Shown here: positions 60,574-64,000 of the stretch, in pieces
Layout of the letters: each line of letters begins with the position of its first letter
Numbering within the stretch: position 1 is the first letter of the stretch
DNA from: CAVSXS01 sp963767715
GTDB taxonomy: Bacteria; Chloroflexota; Ktedonobacteria; Ktedonobacterales; Ktedonobacteraceae
DNA length: 64,000 bases
Assembly (NCBI GenBank): GCA_963767715.1
Contig: CAVYFA010000010.1
Span: 55,889 to 119,888 of the forward strand
Reading direction: 5' to 3'
Notes under the pieces: model-generated
The model's database searches: none
What the model saw: the letters and a program-made list of their open reading frames with translations, nothing else
What the model was told of the DNA's origin: nothing
Translations under genes and position numbers: made by a program

Positions 60574-62313
60574 ATGATCAAATTGCTGCGGTTTATCAAA
60601 CCGTATCGCGCGGTACTCGTGCTTGTGGTAGTGCTGGCCGCCGTGCAAGCGTTATCAAACCTGTATCTGCCAAACCTCTTCGCGGATATCGTAGATAACG
60701 GTATTGTGAAGGGCGATACCGGCTACATCTGGCGGTTCGGTGGCCTCATGCTGCTCGTGACGCTGGTCGGTACGATTGCCGCGGTCGTCGGCATTTTCTA
60801 TTCTTCGAAAGTAGCGACCGGCTTTGGCAAAATCATCCGTGCCAAACTTTTTACGCACGTGCAGCAATTTTCGCTGCACGAATTCGATACCGTGAGCACC
60901 GCCTCACTGATTACGCGCACGACCAACGACACGACCCAGGTGCAGCAGGTGATGATCGTTATACTGAACATGATGATCACCGCGCCGATCACGCTGGTTG
61001 CGGGCATTATTCTGGCGGTCAACCAGGATGCCGGACTCTCCTGGATTCTAGTCGTGGTCATTCCTATCCTGGTGGCCTCCATCCTTATCCTGATGAGCAA
61101 GGCTATCCCGCTCTTCCGCTCTATGCAGAAGAAGCTGGATAGGCTCAATCTCGTCCTGGATGAAGGCCTGACCGGCGTGCGCGTGGTGCGGGCCTTTGAT
61201 CGCCAGGGCTACGAAGAGCGTCGCTTTGACGAGGCCAACCTGGATTTGACCAATGTTGCCATCAGGGTGAACAGGCTCATCGCATCGCTCATGCCGATTA
61301 TGATGCTGTGCCTGAACGTGTCCAGCGTGGCTATTATCTGGTTCGGCGCTATGCGTGTCAATAATGGACAGACGCAATTGGGAGCGGTAATCGCCTTCCT
61401 GCAATACGCCATGCAGATTCTCTTCGCGCTGCTGATGGTCTCCATGATGTTCATCATGCTGCCGCGCGCCGCAGCTTCCGCGGACAGAATTAACGAAGTG
61501 CTGGACATCGAGCCCGAAATCAATGATCCCGAACAGGCGCAGCTGGCCGACAGGCAGCGGGGGTATGTAGAGTTCCAGAATGTAACCTTCTGCTATCCAG
61601 GCGCGGAAGAGCCCGCCCTTTCCAACATTTCCTTTAGCGCGACACCGGGCGAAGTCACGGCCATCATCGGTGGAACCGGCTCGGGTAAATCGACCCTGGT
61701 GAGCCTGATCCCGCGCTTTTACGATATCGATAGCGGCCACATCCTGGTGGATGGAGTCGATGTACGCGAGATGACACAGGAGCATTTACGCTCGAAAATC
61801 GGTTTTGTGCCACAAAAAGCTGTGCTGTTTACCGGCACGGTTGCCGAGAATATCCGCTATGGCAAAGATGATGCCACGGACGAGGAGGTCTATCACGCGG
61901 CTGAGGTGGCACAGGCCACCGAATTCATCCTGAGCATGAAAGACGGCTTTAATTCGCTGATTGCTCAGGGCGGGACGAACGTTTCGGGCGGCCAGAAGCA
62001 GCGCCTCTCCATCGCGCGCGCGCTGGTGAGAAACCCCGAGGTTTACGTGTTTGACGACAGCTTCTCGGCGCTGGACTTTAAAACCGACGCCAGGCTGCGA
62101 GCCGCGCTCAGAAAGGAAACACAGGAATCCACGGTGCTGATCATCTCCCAGCGCGTCAGCACAGTCATGGACGCGGACCAGATTATTGTTCTAGACGAGG
62201 GACATATCGCCGGAATAGGCACCCATCGCGAGTTGATGAGGACCAGTGAGGTCTATCGCGAAATCGTGTCCTCGCAGCTTTCGACAGAAGAAATCGCGGA
62301 GGAAATCGCATGA
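60574..62313 (+). CDS. ABC exporter half-transporter, degenerate-site subunit
   Basis: 579 residues: six transmembrane helices (to ~305), then the ATPase. Walker A GGTGSGKSTL, Q-loop FVPQKAV, signature NVSGGQKQRLS, and Walker B VYVFDDSFSALD, where the catalytic Glu is Asp (D-D). This is the MdlB/BmrC-type half of a heterodimer. Its canonical signature would complete the active site of the partner, while its own Walker site is degenerate. Next gene overlaps by four bases (ATGA). Drug or lipid-like substrate export is typical. Confidence 0.93.
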   Translation: MIKLLRFIKPYRAVLVLVVVLAAVQALSNLYLPNLFADIVDNGIVKGDTGYIWRFGGLMLLVTLVGTIAAVVGIFYSSKVATGFGKIIRAKLFTHVQQFSLHEFDTVSTASLITRTTNDTTQVQQVMIVILNMMITAPITLVAGIILAVNQDAGLSWILVVVIPILVASILILMSKAIPLFRSMQKKLDRLNLVLDEGLTGVRVVRAFDRQGYEERRFDEANLDLTNVAIRVNRLIASLMPIMMLCLNVSSVAIIWFGAMRVNNGQTQLGAVIAFLQYAMQILFALLMVSMMFIMLPRAAASADRINEVLDIEPEINDPEQAQLADRQRGYVEFQNVTFCYPGAEEPALSNISFSATPGEVTAIIGGTGSGKSTLVSLIPRFYDIDSGHILVDGVDVREMTQEHLRSKIGFVPQKAVLFTGTVAENIRYGKDDATDEEVYHAAEVAQATEFILSMKDGFNSLIAQGGTNVSGGQKQRLSIARALVRNPEVYVFDDSFSALDFKTDARLRAALRKETQESTVLIISQRVSTVMDADQIIVLDEGHIAGIGTHRELMRTSEVYREIVSSQLSTEEIAEEIA

Positions 62314-64000
62314 GTGAAGAGCGTAGAGAACAGAGACCGGCCTCCATGCAGCAGGGGCGCGGCCCGATGGGCGGAGGCGGCGCATGGGGCGCGATGGGCA
62401 GGCCGGTTGAGAAACCCAAAAATTTCAAAGGGACGGCCTTGCGTTTACTTGGCTACTTCCTGCCGCAGAAGTTTCTCCTGATGATCGTGCTTGCTACAGC
62501 CATCATCGGCACTGTGTTCAACATCATCGGCCCGAAAATCCTGGGGTTAGCGATCACCAAGCTCGGCGATGGCCTGATCGCAAAATTCCGGGCGTTTCAA
62601 CTGCATCAGCCAGCGCCCGGGATTGATTTCCACTATATCGGGATGGTCTTGCTGATTTTGCTCGGTCTGTACTTCATCAGCTCCATCTTCATCTACATTC
62701 AGCAGTATGTGATGGCAGGGGTGTCCCAAAGAACAATGTACCGGCTGCGCAGGGAGGTGGACGAAAAGCTTGCGCGCCTGCCGCTGAAGTACTTTGACAC
62801 GCGCACACACGGCGAAATTATGAGCCGCGCCGTCAACGATATGGATAATCTCAGCACCACGCTCCAGCAGAGCGTGACGCAGTTGATCAGCTCGGTAGTG
62901 ACACTGCTGGGCGTGATTATCTTGATGCTGACGATCAGCCCGCTCCTCAGCCTGATTGTCCTGCTGACCCTCCCGCTGAGCCTGGTTGTCACCATGGGGA
63001 TTGCCAAACGTTCACAGAACTACTTCAGACGGCAGCAGCGGTCGCTTGGCGAACTGAACGGCCACGTCGAAGAGATGTACACGGGCCACAAGATCGTCAA
63101 GGCCTTCGGGCGCGAAAGACAATCCGTCGCGGAATTCGAGGAGCGCAACGAGAAACTGTATAGCGCCGCCTGGCGGGCTCAGTTCGTGTCCGGCATTATC
63201 ATGCCGCTCATGCGCTTTATCGGCAACCTGGGCTACGTCTTCGTGGCGGTGGTTGGTGGCATCATGGTCACGAGAAATGCGATTGCCATCGGGGACGTGA
63301 CGGCCTTCATTCAATACGCCCAGCAGTTCACCCAGCCGATCACCATGCTGGCCAACATTGCCAACGTGATCCAGTCGGCGATGGCGTCGGCGGAGCGCAT
63401 CTTCGAGCTGCTCGATGAGCAGGAGGAGGTACCGGACGCCACCGATGCAGTAGTCATCGAGCACCCGGAAGGCGCTGTGCAGTTCGACCACGTCCGCTTC
63501 GGCTATAGCGAAGACAATATCCTGATGGAGGACATGAATATCGATGTCGAGCCGGGGCAGATGATCGCCATTGTTGGCCCGACCGGCGCCGGCAAGACGA
63601 CCCTGGTCAACCTGCTGATGCGCTTCTACGATGTCAACAGCGGGGAAATCCGGGTTGATGGCGTGAACATCACGCATATCAAGCGCGGGAACCTGCGCCG
63701 CATGTTCGGTATGGTGCTCCAGGACACCTGGCTCTTCCAGGGAACTATTCGCGAGAATATCGCGTATGGACGCGAGAACGCCACCGAAGAACAGATTGTC
63801 CGGGCGGCGAAAGCAGCGTTCGCAGACCACTTCATCAGAACGCTGCCGGGCGGCTATAACACGGTTCTGAATGAAGATGCGACCAACATCTCGCAGGGCC
63901 AGAAGCAGTTGCTGACGATTGCCCGCGCGTTCCTGGCCGATCCGGAGATCCTGATCCTCGACGAAGCGACCAGCAGCGTGGATACCCGCACGGAGGTGCA
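62310..64000 (+). CDS. ABC exporter half-transporter, catalytic-site subunit (3' end outside window)
   Basis: Starts ATG 62310 inside the previous stop. An N-terminal Gly/Arg/Met-rich stretch (MSEERREQRPASMQQGRGPMGGGG) precedes six helices. ATPase visible: VRFGYSEDNILMEDMNIDVEPGQMIAIVGPTGAGKTTLVNLLMRFYDV (Walker A), VLQDTWLFQG (Q-loop), signature NISQGQKQLLT (degenerate, usually LSGGQ) and Walker B LILDEATSSVDTRTEV with intact Glu. The complementary defects in the two halves are the hallmark of asymmetric heterodimers such as TM287/288 and BmrCD. The frame is open at the right edge. Confidence 0.93.
   Translation, partial: MSEERREQRPASMQQGRGPMGGGGAWGAMGRPVEKPKNFKGTALRLLGYFLPQKFLLMIVLATAIIGTVFNIIGPKILGLAITKLGDGLIAKFRAFQLHQPAPGIDFHYIGMVLLILLGLYFISSIFIYIQQYVMAGVSQRTMYRLRREVDEKLARLPLKYFDTRTHGEIMSRAVNDMDNLSTTLQQSVTQLISSVVTLLGVIILMLTISPLLSLIVLLTLPLSLVVTMGIAKRSQNYFRRQQRSLGELNGHVEEMYTGHKIVKAFGRERQSVAEFEERNEKLYSAAWRAQFVSGIIMPLMRFIGNLGYVFVAVVGGIMVTRNAIAIGDVTAFIQYAQQFTQPITMLANIANVIQSAMASAERIFELLDEQEEVPDATDAVVIEHPEGAVQFDHVRFGYSEDNILMEDMNIDVEPGQMIAIVGPTGAGKTTLVNLLMRFYDVNSGEIRVDGVNITHIKRGNLRRMFGMVLQDTWLFQGTIRENIAYGRENATEEQIVRAAKAAFADHFIRTLPGGYNTVLNEDATNISQGQKQLLTIARAFLADPEILILDEATSSVDTRTEV

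Overview
The window looks like part of a chromosome from a Ktedonobacteria-like member of the Chloroflexota. This is an inference from gene content, since there is no rRNA or other marker. The supporting content is: an FtsZ with a long charged N-terminal extension, an aa3-type oxidase operon carrying a CtaA-CtaB fusion, several Ser/Thr kinases (one with an extracytoplasmic tail), a zinc-ribbon/BACON-repeat surface protein, a KGG-repeat stress protein, tiny Lys-rich proteins, and many palindromic intergenic repeats. The DNA is GC-rich with AT-rich intergenic patches.

Layout. 0-6 kb: housekeeping and small genes (Zn-protease-like membrane protein, fpg, lipoprotein, larB, KGG protein, ftsZ, LOG protein). 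6-10.8 kb: aminoglycoside-nucleotidyltransferase-like gene, TlpA-like thioredoxin, GrpB, secreted beta-propeller, gap remnant. 11.2-18.9 kb: one respiratory operon (cupredoxin-like protein, CtaC, CtaD, CtaE, CtaG, Sco, CtaA-CtaB), followed directly by a probable pseudokinase. 19.8-22.2 kb: a three-gene, ATGA-coupled operon of a KwaA-like four-helix membrane protein, a KwaB-like DUF4868 protein and a DUF1848 protein with a C-terminal CxxxCxxC motif. I read this as a Kiwa-type antiphage system with an extra enzyme, the most interesting locus here. 22.9-29.4 kb: PhzF, MFS exporter, PIN toxin-antitoxin pair, ATP-grasp enzyme, Toprim/zinc-finger primase-like protein, and a tRNA-Arg preceded by a truncated tRNA copy. 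29.5-35 kb: acetyltransferase, membrane Ser/Thr kinase, sortase remnant, BACON protein. 35.4-39.7 kb: a four-gene cluster (esterase, ATP-grasp, circularly permuted ATP-grasp, GCS2/YbdK ligase) that looks like a small peptide or amide synthesis pathway. 39.7-46.4 kb: S9 peptidase, GGQ rescue-factor-like protein, FAD oxidase, radical SAM protein, HEAT-repeat protein. 46.5-52.4 kb: three GT9 glycosyltransferases with a GNAT, a DUF5679 zinc-ribbon protein and ispE. 52.6-59.6 kb: TIM-barrel protein with PIG-L deacetylase, Xer recombinase, purine nucleoside phosphorylase, F420/NADP-oxidoreductase-like protein, TatA-like protein. 59.9-64 kb: a MarR regulator, a promoter with two near-identical palindromic operators, and a heterodimeric ABC exporter that runs off the end.

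A cross-cutting observation is that about ten otherwise well conserved genes carry a single apparent frameshift, several of them in A or T homopolymers. This fits residual indels in the assembly better than gene decay. Those genes are annotated over their full reconstructed span with the break stated. Two other genes (gap, sortase) are truncated in a way a single indel cannot explain.
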